Of a stretch of DNA of 64,000 nucleotides, positions 47,794 to 58,862 are shown in pieces; the stretch's first letter is position 1, and the number at the start of each line of letters is the position of its first letter. Source of the DNA: Rhodococcus sp. 14-1411-2a (GTDB taxonomy: Bacteria > Actinomycetota > Actinomycetes > Mycobacteriales > Mycobacteriaceae); NCBI RefSeq assembly GCF_002259485.1, contig NZ_NPGA01000019.1, positions 372,001 to 436,000 on the forward strand. The letters are read 5' to 3'. The notes beneath the pieces are model-generated. The model worked only from the letters and a program-made list of their open reading frames with translations. It did no database searches and was not told where the DNA came from. The translations under genes and the position numbers were made by a program.

Positions 47794-50165
47794 TGTGTCA
47801 CCGTTCCTTCGTTGTCGCGCACCAGAAGTGCGACCGGGAGCGAGGCGAACACCTCGGCCACCGACACGGTGCCGGTGTGTTCGACGTCGGTGAGCCGATC
47901 GCGCCAGCGACCGTCGGGCAGGGTCACGGTCGTCTCGCCCCACCCCTGCTCGGCCAAACCGAGGGAGAGCCGGGTGGCCAGTGCCACCACGTCGGCGTTG
48001 CCGGGCAGTGGGCCACGTGCGAATCCGACGAGGTGCTCGGCTGCGGATCCGTCCGCGACGATGGGTGCGTAGGTTCCGCCGACGAAACTCGCGGGTCGCT
48101 CGCGTCGCACGTGCAGGGCGGAGCGAACGACGGCGAGCTTGGCGGCACCCGTATCGACCGAGAGCGCAGCGGGGTTCGACGCGGCGAGCATCGATCGACG
48201 AACCGAGTAGTCGACGGGCCTGCGGTTGTCGGGGTCGACGAGCGAGTCCTCCCACAGCTCGGTGCCCTGGTACACATCGGGGATGCCGGGTCCGGCCAGA
48301 TTCAACAGCTTCTGGCCCAGAGCGTCGGAATGGCCGTGCGGAGCGAGCTTCTCGACGAGCATCGACATCGAACGGGCGACGGCACCGTCGAAGATCGCAT
48401 CCAGCCAGCTGTGTACCGCGGACTCGAATTCCTCGTCCGGATCGGTCCACGTGGTGCGAAGGGCGGCCTCGCGAATCGCCTTCTCCGCGTAGGCATGGAC
48501 GCGTTCACGCAACGAGGAGGTGACCACGCCGTCCGCCGGCCAAACTCCGAACAGGTTCTGCCACAAGAACATTCCGGTGGTGCCGTCGGGACTCGGGGTC
48601 AGTTCTTCCCAGTCCGTGATGCATCGGGCCCACAGCTCGGGAGTCTGCGACAGCACGCCGATGCGCGCTCGCACGTCCTCGCCTCGCTTGGTGTCGTGAG
48701 TCGACAGCGTCGTCATCGCCGCCGGCCATCGCTTCGCGCGGTCCGCATTGGTGAGATGAAAGAACTCTGTGCTGCAACCGAATCGGCCGGGATCGCCGCC
48801 GACCTCCTGCAACGAGATGAGCCGGTTGGCGCGGTAGAACAGGCAGTCCTCGACGCCCTTGGCGGTGACGGCACCGCACACCTGATCGAATCGCACCGGC
48901 GATTCGGCACCGCCGATGAGAGCTGTCGTCAACGCACCGAGGCCGGCTGCCAGTTCGGGCTGCTCCTCGCCGACGTCCGCGATCACGCCGGGCAGTACGC
49001 GGGCCAGCGGTGCGTAGTCGGTCCTGTACACGGGGACGGCCGCGACGACAGCGACGATCGCGTCGATGACGGACTCGAGCTCGACGAAGGTGCCGGACTC
49101 CCGTACGACCGCCCGGGCGAGGCGTCGCACCTCCGGGGACAGATCCCCGCGGGCGACACCGGTCTTGAGGTCGAGTTCCGTCTCGTGCAGCGTCTCGCTG
49201 TCGTAGGCGATGCCCGAGCGCACCTGAGACAGTGCGGTGAGCGCGTGCACGCCCTCGGGATCGACGAAGACTCCGCCGACCGCGGCCAGAGCGTCGTATC
49301 CGGTCGTGCCGTCGACGGGGAGCGATTCGTCCAGCGGTTCGCCGTCGGCCAGAATCTTCTCGATGACCAGCCACCGGTCGGGGCCGAGGAGCGCGCGTAG
49401 TTCGGTGAGGTAGCCGGCCGGGTCGGCCAGGCCGTCGGGATGGTCGACGCGAAGTCCGTCGATCAGACCGTCCTCGATCCAACTGGCCACCTGGCGATGG
49501 GAGTCGGTGAAGACGTCGAGGTCTTCCTGCCGAATTCCTGCCAGGCCGTTCACCGAGAAGAACCGTCGGTACCCGATCAGTCCATCGGACCAGCTCACCA
49601 GTCGGTACGCCTGACGATCGTGTACGGCCCGCGCGTCGCCGCTGTCCGTGCCGTCGGCGATGGGGAAGCGGTGCTCGTAGAACGCGAGCAGAGGCTGGTC
49701 CTCGGAGCGGTCGACGGTCAATTCGCCGACGTCGCTCGCGCTACCGAGAACCGGAATGGCGATCTTGCCGTCGACGCCGTTGTCGGCTCCGAAGTCGATG
49801 TCGAAGTACGTCGCGTAGTCGGAGTCACGGCCGCGTCGCAGCACGTCCCACCACCATGCGTTCTGCCGCGGGTCCTCCACTCCGACGTGGTTGGGGACGA
49901 TGTCGACGATGATCCCCATGCCCAGCTCTGCCGCGCGAGAATGCAACTGCGTCAACGCTTCCCGGCCACCCAGTGCGGCCGAGACCGTGGCGGTGTCGGT
50001 GACGTCGTAGCCGTGGGTCGAGCCCTCGGTCGCAGTCAGGATGGGCGACAGATACAGGTGGGTGACCCCGAGGTCGTGGAGGTAGTCGACCACGTCGGAG
50101 GCGTCGGCCAGGGTGAAGGCATCGCCCCGCAGTTGTAACCGGTATGTACTGGTGGGCAGCGGCAT
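47790..50165 (-). CDS. treY: Maltooligosyltrehalose synthase
   Basis: 791 aa GH13 enzyme that isomerises the reducing-end linkage of malto-oligosaccharides to alpha,alpha-1,1. STYRLQLR, LYLSPILTATEGSTHGYDV, GIIVDIVPNHVGVED, DGLRVDHPDGLADP (nucleophile Asp), WLVIEKILADGE (acid Glu) and STHDTKRGEDVRARI are all present. ATG at 50165, three bases past the treX stop, and coupled to treZ. Confidence 0.95.
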   Translation of the reverse strand: MPLPTSTYRLQLRGDAFTLADASDVVDYLHDLGVTHLYLSPILTATEGSTHGYDVTDTATVSAALGGREALTQLHSRAAELGMGIIVDIVPNHVGVEDPRQNAWWWDVLRRGRDSDYATYFDIDFGADNGVDGKIAIPVLGSASDVGELTVDRSEDQPLLAFYEHRFPIADGTDSGDARAVHDRQAYRLVSWSDGLIGYRRFFSVNGLAGIRQEDLDVFTDSHRQVASWIEDGLIDGLRVDHPDGLADPAGYLTELRALLGPDRWLVIEKILADGEPLDESLPVDGTTGYDALAAVGGVFVDPEGVHALTALSQVRSGIAYDSETLHETELDLKTGVARGDLSPEVRRLARAVVRESGTFVELESVIDAIVAVVAAVPVYRTDYAPLARVLPGVIADVGEEQPELAAGLGALTTALIGGAESPVRFDQVCGAVTAKGVEDCLFYRANRLISLQEVGGDPGRFGCSTEFFHLTNADRAKRWPAAMTTLSTHDTKRGEDVRARIGVLSQTPELWARCITDWEELTPSPDGTTGMFLWQNLFGVWPADGVVTSSLRERVHAYAEKAIREAALRTTWTDPDEEFESAVHSWLDAIFDGAVARSMSMLVEKLAPHGHSDALGQKLLNLAGPGIPDVYQGTELWEDSLVDPDNRRPVDYSVRRSMLAASNPAALSVDTGAAKLAVVRSALHVRRERPASFVGGTYAPIVADGSAAEHLVGFARGPLPGNADVVALATRLSLGLAEQGWGETTVTLPDGRWRDRLTDVEHTGTVSVAEVFASLPVALLVRDNEGTVTQ

Positions 50166-50168
50166 ATG

Positions 50169-52460
<2,292 letters not shown>

Positions 52461-52538
52461 GGATCAACCCTACTGTGGCGGCTGGGCCCGGGCTTACCGA
52501 GCGCGAGCCGCATGCCCCTGGCCTTGGACCGACTCCGA

Positions 52539-54671
52539 TCACGGTCCGGCCCACCAGCCGGTGGCCGATCCGATCTGTCGGCCCAGCTCGGTGGTGAGCG
52601 TTCGCACGTAGGTGGCGGTCAGATGGTGTTCGTCACGGTAGATCAGAACGTTCCCCTGCTCGGCGCGGCACACGGTGTCGTCGCACACCGCATCGGACAG
52701 GTCGAGAGCAGAGAACCCGGGCAGCTGGAACGAGGAGGCCAGGGCCGGGTTGACGGGGTCCAGCGCCTCGTCCCTCGGGATACCGCAGGAGGCGGCCGTG
52801 CCGCCGTCGGCGAGGCAGTCGATGGCCCGATACGCGAGCCACGGGGTGTCTCGGATGCCCAGAATTCCGACGCCGTTCGCGGTCAGTTGCTGCCACACCG
52901 AGGCGTACCAGGGCGGTGTGAAGTCGCCGGGCGCGTCCTCCCTGGGCCGGGTGGCGGTGGTGAACAGGTAGTCGGGTTGCATCTCGGCCACCTCGGCCAG
53001 CACGGTCTGTGTCCAGTCCAGGCAGTCGGGGTATTCGTTGGGGCCGAGCATCGGCATCGTGTCCGTGCTCAGCGGGCAGCCCATCTTCAAGAACGTGACG
53101 ACCGCGAAGCCGTGCCGGAGACCGAGCGTGTCGAGGGCGGTCACCCAGTGTTCGGCGTGCGAGCTGCCTGCAAGCACGATCGTCCGGTCCGAGTCGACGT
53201 CGCCGTAGGTACACGAGACCGCGTCGCGCGTCTCGAAGTCCGCGATGCAGCCCTCGAGGGTGGTGGCCGGCAGATCCTCGGGGGCGGAGTACAGCGGGGG
53301 ACTGACGTCGGCCGGCTCCACGCGAATCCCGTCGGTCAGTTCGAGCGCTCCGGGGTGAGTCTGCTCGTCGACCGATCCGTCCGCTTGCACGGCGTTGATC
53401 GACCGATCGATGTGGAAGTTCCATCCGATCGACCCTGCCGTCACCGTGACGGCAGCGATCGCCGCAGTCGCAGTCACCGCGATGCGTGCCGGCGTGAATG
53501 TCGGCGACTGCGTGGGTCGCTCGACGAGGCGGACGGTGAGCCATGCCAATGCAACCGAGGCTCCGACGATGCCGAGACCGCCGAGAACGTCGGCGTGAGG
53601 TCGGCCGGTGGCCGACAGGTAGAAGATCAGCAGCGGCCAGTGCCACAGGTACAGCGGAAACGCGATGGATCCGAGCCAGGCGAAGAACCGGTTGGAGAGC
53701 GTGGCCGCCACTGCGGTCTCGGAGCCCGCGACGATCAACGCGAGGGTGGCCAGCACCGGAATCAGGGCCAGGGGACCGGGAAACGCCGATACACCGTCCA
53801 CGAGAAAGCCGCACGCGACGATGACCGCTATTCCGATACCGGCAAGGGCCCCGCGTAGCTGCGACCGCGTTCGGGTGTCATCGGAGGACGGCTCCCTGGA
53901 CGGCTCGCCGCTGCGTGCGGCGAACACGGCGGCGACTGCGGCTCCGAGCATGATTTCCCACAGCCGGGCACCGGTGTCGTAGTAGTTCCACGCCTGGTGG
54001 CGTTGCACACCGTCCGCTGCGTACACGAAGGAGACCACCGCGATGACGGCGAATATCACCGCGAACGTCAGCGGTCGAAAGCTTCGTGGTCCGTCGGGAC
54101 GCACGGTGCGTCGTATCCACGCGAGACCGAACACGACAGCGATGGCCAGTAGATAGAACTGGAACTGGACGGCCACCGACCACAGGTGCTGAAGAGGGCT
54201 CACCGAGGGGTCGGCCGCAAGGTAGTCGTTCGCCGTCGTCGCCAGCTGCCAGTTCACGTAGTAGAAGACGCCGGATACGAGTTGATCGCCCAGATCGGCC
54301 CAGCGAGTGCGCGGCAGCAGGAATACCGATGCGACGGCAACCGCGGCCAGCGTGATCAGCAGGGGAGGCCCGAGCCTGCGCAGCACCCGAGTGATCCGGG
54401 TGAACGGATTCAGGCTCGCCCCGGCCTCGGCCGATCTCAGCAGAGATGCGGTGAAGAAGAAGCCGGACAGGGTGAGAAATACATCGACGCCTCCCGACAC
54501 CCGACCCATCCAGATGTGGAATACGACAACGAGCGCGATGGCCACGCCGCGCAGCCCGTCGAGGTCGTGCCGCTGCGGTGGCCGCTGCGGTCCGCTGGGC
54601 GAAAGAGCGGTGTCCCCCTGAGCCGGAACAACCGAAGCCGAAGTATCGGAGCTGCTGTGGGGTACGTGCAT
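52539..54671 (-). CDS. OafA-type acyltransferase with SGNH domain
   Basis: About 710 aa. Ten-helix acyltransferase-3 domain beginning RHDLDGLRGVAIALVVVFH (catalytic His), with VFLTLSGFFF and the PLYLWHWP motif. A linker leads to an extracytoplasmic SGNH hydrolase domain with LAGSSHAEHW (Ser) and DEHHLT (Asp-His). Such proteins O-acetylate or acylate surface glycans. ATG at 54671 lacks a clear ribosome site, and the frame stays open to 54950, so the start is uncertain. Confidence 0.85.
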   Translation of the reverse strand: MHVPHSSSDTSASVVPAQGDTALSPSGPQRPPQRHDLDGLRGVAIALVVVFHIWMGRVSGGVDVFLTLSGFFFTASLLRSAEAGASLNPFTRITRVLRRLGPPLLITLAAVAVASVFLLPRTRWADLGDQLVSGVFYYVNWQLATTANDYLAADPSVSPLQHLWSVAVQFQFYLLAIAVVFGLAWIRRTVRPDGPRSFRPLTFAVIFAVIAVVSFVYAADGVQRHQAWNYYDTGARLWEIMLGAAVAAVFAARSGEPSREPSSDDTRTRSQLRGALAGIGIAVIVACGFLVDGVSAFPGPLALIPVLATLALIVAGSETAVAATLSNRFFAWLGSIAFPLYLWHWPLLIFYLSATGRPHADVLGGLGIVGASVALAWLTVRLVERPTQSPTFTPARIAVTATAAIAAVTVTAGSIGWNFHIDRSINAVQADGSVDEQTHPGALELTDGIRVEPADVSPPLYSAPEDLPATTLEGCIADFETRDAVSCTYGDVDSDRTIVLAGSSHAEHWVTALDTLGLRHGFAVVTFLKMGCPLSTDTMPMLGPNEYPDCLDWTQTVLAEVAEMQPDYLFTTATRPREDAPGDFTPPWYASVWQQLTANGVGILGIRDTPWLAYRAIDCLADGGTAASCGIPRDEALDPVNPALASSFQLPGFSALDLSDAVCDDTVCRAEQGNVLIYRDEHHLTATYVRTLTTELGRQIGSATGWWAGP

Positions 54672-54965
54672 GGAGGAGAAGTGACTTCCCGGCTGTGTAT
54701 CGACCACTCGGTCGGGGGTCGCGGACGGTGGTACCCGGTTCTGGTGAAGACGGGATTCTGGGGCAAACAATACGTGTACGTGAGGTGAAGTAACCCTCGG
54801 AGTCTGCTTTGCCGCGATATGCCCAGTTCGGGGACGGTTTCGGTCTGATCCAGCGGTGTCTGGCTTGCGCATGTATAGCGCGTATGCAAGCATTTGTTCA
54901 GCGCGTGCAACTACACGCGATAGCGCGATAATTGCGTACGCATCTTCCAATCAGGAGTATCGGAC
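54672..54965. other. 294-base divergent intergenic region with short dyads
   Basis: Between the acyltransferase and the MFS gene. Contains a perfect palindrome TGCGTACGCA (54933-54942), two copies of TAGCGCG in dyad-like surroundings (near 54871 and 54921) and GATAAT as a possible -10. No regulator gene is adjacent. No gene recognised, apart from a doubtful 35-codon frame. Confidence 0.45.
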
Positions 54966-56180
54966 ATGCCACTCGGCCTGCTCGCCCTCGCCATCGGGGG
55001 ATTCGGAATCGGTTTGACCGAATTCGTCATCATGGGGCTACTGCCCGAAGTCGCGGCCGATTTCGCGGTCAGCGAGGCCACGGCCGGTTGGCTCATCACG
55101 GGCTACGCGCTGTCCGTGGTCGTCGGGGCCCTGCTCGTCACCGCCGCCGTGACACGGTTTCCTCGCAAGAGTGTCCTGCTCGCACTGATGTGTCTGTTCA
55201 TCGTCGGCAATCTCGTCTCCGCACTGTCGAGCAGCTACGAAATGATGCTGCTCGGCCGCGTCGTTGCAGCGCTGTGTCACGGAGCGTTCTTCGGCATCGG
55301 TGCCGTCGTGGCGGCCAGCCTCGTCGAGCCGGCGAAGAAGGCGGGTGCGATCGCCATGATGTTCGCCGGTCTGACCGCCGCCAACGTCCTCGGAGTTCCG
55401 TTCGGGACGTTCCTGGGTCAGAACCACGGTTGGCGCTCGACGTTCTGGGCGATCACGGTGATCGGCGTCGTTGCGCTGATCGGTATCGCCGCCCTCGTTC
55501 CTCGTGACAACGGGAGCGGTGAGGTAAGCAATCTGCGTCGAGAGCTGCGCGCGTTCCGGTCGGTGCAGGTGTGGCTGTCCATCGCGGTCACGGTGCTCGG
55601 GTACGGCGGCATGTTCGGTGCGTTCACCTACATCGCGTTCACGCTCACCGACGTAAGTGGCTTCGCGTCGAGTTCGGTGCCGTGGCTGCTCGTGCTGTTC
55701 GGCGGTGGATTGTTCGTCGGCAATTACCTCGGCGGCAAGGCAGCAGACCGCAACCTCACCGGATCGCTGACGATTCTGCTGGGTGCACTGACCGTCGTAC
55801 TCGTCTTCTTCGCGCTCACCGCGGAGAGTCGCCCGGCGACGATCGCATCCCTCGTGTTGATGGGTGCGTTCGGCTTCGCGACGGTCCCGGGGCTGCAGAT
55901 GCGGGTGATGTCGTTCGCATCCGACGCTCCGACGATGGCGTCCGGCGCGAACATCGCCGCGTTCAACCTGGGAAATGCGTTGGGCGCGTGGCTCGGTGGT
56001 GTGACGATCTCGGCCGGTCTCGGCTACACCTCGCCCATCTGGGCCGGATCCGGTATCACCGCGGCGGCCTTGATGGTGCTGTTGTTCGCAACCGGACTGC
56101 TCCGACGCGCCGACGCGGATCCGATCGAGGGGGCGGACCGACCGAGCGCTGCGACCAGTGCCGCGGGATCGTCCACGTGA
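54966..56180 (+). CDS. MFS transporter, DHA1 (AraJ/YdhP-like) family
   Basis: 404 aa, 12 predicted transmembrane helices. ALAIGGFGIGLTEFVIMGLL and LLPEVAADFAVSEATAGWLI are the start of the AraJ/PbuE-like group; LGRVVAALCHGAFFGIG and LTAANVLGVPFGTFLGQ follow. Efflux of small hydrophobic compounds or sugars is expected; substrate unknown. ATG at 54966 behind CAGGAG. The last 157 bases overlap the convergent 124-aa gene. Confidence 0.88.
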   Translation: MPLGLLALAIGGFGIGLTEFVIMGLLPEVAADFAVSEATAGWLITGYALSVVVGALLVTAAVTRFPRKSVLLALMCLFIVGNLVSALSSSYEMMLLGRVVAALCHGAFFGIGAVVAASLVEPAKKAGAIAMMFAGLTAANVLGVPFGTFLGQNHGWRSTFWAITVIGVVALIGIAALVPRDNGSGEVSNLRRELRAFRSVQVWLSIAVTVLGYGGMFGAFTYIAFTLTDVSGFASSSVPWLLVLFGGGLFVGNYLGGKAADRNLTGSLTILLGALTVVLVFFALTAESRPATIASLVLMGAFGFATVPGLQMRVMSFASDAPTMASGANIAAFNLGNALGAWLGGVTISAGLGYTSPIWAGSGITAAALMVLLFATGLLRRADADPIEGADRPSAATSAAGSST

Positions 56181-56398
56181 AGGCCGAAGGAGTGGGCACT
56201 ACCCTCGACCCACCACCGCCGCAGGGGTGCGGGCACGGACACCACTGTTGCGCAGGACAAATCGATGTCGACGGTGGTGCCGTCCTGATTCGGTAGGACG
56301 AGTCGGCCGCCGTCGAGCGTCGGCGACACGACGCCGAAGCGGCGGTGAACTCGGGTGGAGACGATGCTCGCTCGGTCCACCGTCGCGACGACCGTCAT
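56024..56398 (-). CDS. Hypothetical protein coupled to MerR
   Basis: 124 aa, not recognised. The N-terminal 75 residues look like a small beta domain (RFGVVSPTLDGGRLVLPNQDG, TTVDIDLSCATVVSV, RRWWVEGSAHSFGLHVDD); the rest is low complexity. The ATG at 56398 overlaps the merR stop (ATGA), good evidence of translation. Its last 157 bases are antisense to the MFS gene, so the C-terminal part may not be conserved. Confidence 0.5.
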   Translation of the reverse strand: MTVVATVDRASIVSTRVHRRFGVVSPTLDGGRLVLPNQDGTTVDIDLSCATVVSVPAPLRRWWVEGSAHSFGLHVDDPAALVAALGRSAPSIGSASARRSSPVANNSTIKAAAVIPDPAQMGEV

Positions 56399-57192
56399 CG
56401 ACTATCACCCGGTCTGCTCGGTTCGGTGGTCTGCAGACGTGCGGTGGCTTCGATGATCACTGCGCGCTGAGCGGGATCGGGCACGATGTCGTCGATGCTC
56501 AGCGGGCCGGTCTCGTCGGCAGTGTCGTCGGGCGCAGCCGAGAGAAGAGCGCCGATATCGAGCATCGAGGCCAATTCTGCTGCGAGCGAATCGATGTCGT
56601 CTGCGGCATCGTCGACGTCTCGGCCTTCGAGCGCGCTGAATCTACGCAGGAGCGCCAGGTATGTCTGCCGGGTTCCGGGATCGGCCAGCGCCGCTGTCGT
56701 CGTCTCGAAGAACGATGCGGGGACGGTGCCCGCGATCGCCATCACCTCGAGCAGGTCACGCTCACGGAGCAGCGCTTCTCGCTCGGTCTCCGCAGCGGCA
56801 TCGATCAATGCGGCAAGTGTGTCCGCCGCATCGCGCGGCAGAGCGGTCAGTGGACGATGCTCGACGGCGTCGTCGAGCAGGACCGACAGTCGAGTGTGCT
56901 TGTGCGCCAACGCTTTCTGCTCCGATTCGATACCGGCCAGCAGAGCCCGTAGATCGGCGACCACGTTGCTCTCGTCCGCCTCGGACCGGTCGAGGGCGGC
57001 TGCTATCGCGCCGAGGGGCATTCCGGCATCGGCGAGCCAGCGGATTCTCATGAGTCGAACCACGTCGTCGATCGTGTACTCGCGATACCCGTTGGACAGA
57101 CGGCGTGGCTCACCGAGCAGGCCGAGACGGTGATAGTGCCGCACTGTTCGAGGTGTCGTTCCGGCGGCGTCGGCCAGGGATCCGATTCTCAT
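56395..57192 (-). CDS. MerR-family transcriptional regulator
   Basis: 265 aa. N-terminal winged HTH (MRIGSLADAAGTTPRTVRHY, HRLGLLGEPRRLSNGYREY, IRWLADAGMPLGAIAAAL), coiled coil, then a long helical effector domain without a metal-type Cys cluster. ATG at 57192. A typical MerR dyad sits 15 bases upstream, pointing to autoregulation. Effector unknown. Confidence 0.88.
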   Translation of the reverse strand: MRIGSLADAAGTTPRTVRHYHRLGLLGEPRRLSNGYREYTIDDVVRLMRIRWLADAGMPLGAIAAALDRSEADESNVVADLRALLAGIESEQKALAHKHTRLSVLLDDAVEHRPLTALPRDAADTLAALIDAAAETEREALLRERDLLEVMAIAGTVPASFFETTTAALADPGTRQTYLALLRRFSALEGRDVDDAADDIDSLAAELASMLDIGALLSAAPDDTADETGPLSIDDIVPDPAQRAVIIEATARLQTTEPSRPGDSR

Positions 57193-57206
57193 GTGTTCAG
57201 TGTGAA

Positions 57207-57225
57207 CCGTGACGCTATGTCAAGG
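57207..57225 (-). promoter_or_regulatory. MerR operator in a 19-bp-spaced promoter
   Basis: CCGTGAC-GCTAT-GTCAAGG is an inverted repeat (6 of 7 positions). On the minus strand it lies in the spacer between TTGACC (57224-57229) and CACACT, 19 bases apart, the long spacer that MerR proteins correct by DNA twisting. Confidence 0.65.
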
Positions 57226-57339
57226 TCAAGATCGGCAGAGCCCTGCTCACGTGCCGCCCGGGTGCGACGCACCGAGTATTCTCGGTGGTCCGTGCGATTC
57301 GACGTGGCTTGCACTGTTCGAGGAAGAGACCGGCTGAAG

Positions 57340-58209
57340 ATGGTCGACACCGAACGTTGGTATCGGGAGATGTTCGAGGCCAGCACGGTCGGATTGGCCC
57401 TGGCCGACGAGAACGGATTGTTGGTTCTCGCAAACGAGGCGTACGCGGCCATCGTCGGTTGTCCCCGTCACCTGTTGGCCGGCCGGTCCTCTCGCGAGTT
57501 CACTCATCCCGACGATCTGGCCCAGCATGCCGCCATGGAACAGATCATGGCCGACGCCAAGGCGCGTGGGGAATCGGTGCACGTCGAGAAGCGCTACCTG
57601 CATCCGGACGGCACGGTCCGGTGGGGATGGGTCTCGGCCAGTGAGGTCCCGGGCCCCGGGGGCATTCGGTGGACGATGGCTGTAGTGCACGACACCACCG
57701 ATCGTCGGCGCGTCGAGGACGACCTTCGGCAGGCCGCGCAGACCGATGCCCTCACCGGATTGCTCAACCGGCGTGGATGGCGAGATCGGCTGCATCAGTT
57801 GACGACACCGCGCGGTGCCGATGTCGTATTGGCTCTGGCGATGCTCGACTTCGACCGGTTCAAGTCGTACAACGACAAGTACGGGCACGGACGCGGAGAT
57901 CGGCTGTTGATCCAGTTCTCTGCTGCTGTCGAGGACCTGCTCGGTGGCCGCGCATCCATCGCCAGGTGGGGCGGTGAGGAGTTCGCTCTGGTGATACCGG
58001 GCGCGGGTGCGACGACCATGTCGGCCGTGCTGGCCGAGTTGTCGGCGGTCGTGCCCGACGGACAGAACTTTTCTGCCGGCTACACGACACTGCGTGCCGG
58101 GGAGTCCGTCGACGACTGCTTCGACCGCGCGGACATGTTGCTCTACCGGGCCAAACGAGACGGCGGCGCTCGTTCGTACGGTGACGCAGACGCAATCCCG
58201 ACGGAGTGA
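57340..58209 (+). CDS. PAS-GGDEF diguanylate cyclase
   Basis: 289 aa, soluble. PAS domain from residue 5 (WYREMFEASTVGLALADENG, HPDGTVRWGWVSAS), then GGDEF domain from about 130 (DALTGLLNRRGW, MLDFDRFKSYNDKYGHGRGD) with the active-site form GGEEF in ARWGGEEFALV. No RxxD inhibitory site at the usual place is seen, so product inhibition may be absent. ATG at 57340 sits directly before the PAS fold; the GTG at 57292 is an alternative. Confidence 0.88.
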   Translation: MVDTERWYREMFEASTVGLALADENGLLVLANEAYAAIVGCPRHLLAGRSSREFTHPDDLAQHAAMEQIMADAKARGESVHVEKRYLHPDGTVRWGWVSASEVPGPGGIRWTMAVVHDTTDRRRVEDDLRQAAQTDALTGLLNRRGWRDRLHQLTTPRGADVVLALAMLDFDRFKSYNDKYGHGRGDRLLIQFSAAVEDLLGGRASIARWGGEEFALVIPGAGATTMSAVLAELSAVVPDGQNFSAGYTTLRAGESVDDCFDRADMLLYRAKRDGGARSYGDADAIPTE

Positions 58210-58212
58210 CCG

Positions 58213-58815
58213 TCAGCTCTGGAGTCGACCGAATCCGACTACCCCGGAATCCGATCCGTAGTGCAGCGTGTGCACCCTGATCTTGCCGGCTTCGTTGCCG
58301 CCGACGGTGACGGCCTCGTCGCCGTCGACTGCGACGATCACGTTGGTGTGTTGTCCGCTGAAGCTCGTGTTGTCGTAGAGCACCACATCGCCCACCGATG
58401 GCGTGTAGTCGCCGACGGCCTCGAATCGTCCCTGCTCCTGGTAGTACTCCTGCAGGGTGTAGACGCCGGGAATGCGCCACGAACCCGAATGGGGGTTCGA
58501 CAACGGCAGGCCGGCCTCCTTCATGATCCAGCTGACGAAATCGGCGCACCACGCTTCCTCGACGCCCTCGGCGTAGAACGTGCCCGGACGCTGCAGTTCG
58601 TGCTCGGTACGCAGGAGTTCGACCACCCGAGCCTGATCGGCGGTCAGCTCGCCGGTGCTCACCTCGGGGAACGCTTCGGTGTCCCACGGGAGGTACCGGC
58701 TCGGTGCCAGCCACAGAACCCCGACAGCCACCACCACCACCACGACGGCAGCTGCGCCGGCGGCCAACCACAGTGGCCGGCGTCGTCGAGTGCGCGCGGT
58801 GGTGTCGATGCTCAT
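58213..58815 (-). CDS. Membrane-anchored CHAP-domain protein
   Basis: 200 aa. Basic N-terminus and a transmembrane helix at about 15-36, then an extracytoplasmic CHAP amidase/peptidase domain with catalytic Cys in EAWCADFVSWIMKEAG and His in GQHTNVIVAV. A role in peptidoglycan cleavage is likely from the family, but the target bond is unknown. It converges on the GGDEF gene with 3 bases between stops and is divergent from the sirtuin. Confidence 0.82.
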   Translation of the reverse strand: MSIDTTARTRRRRPLWLAAGAAAVVVVVVAVGVLWLAPSRYLPWDTEAFPEVSTGELTADQARVVELLRTEHELQRPGTFYAEGVEEAWCADFVSWIMKEAGLPLSNPHSGSWRIPGVYTLQEYYQEQGRFEAVGDYTPSVGDVVLYDNTSFSGQHTNVIVAVDGDEAVTVGGNEAGKIRVHTLHYGSDSGVVGFGRLQS

Positions 58816-58862
58816 GCGACCACGGTAGCGCGACCTGGCACACCGCTCGGCACAATAACCGG

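Noticed and set aside
54681-54788. 35-codon plus-strand frame with GGAGGAGAAGTG start
   Set aside because: The ribosome site looks good, but the peptide is unrecognisable and the frame begins antisense to the acyltransferase start region. Kept out until translation or conservation is shown.
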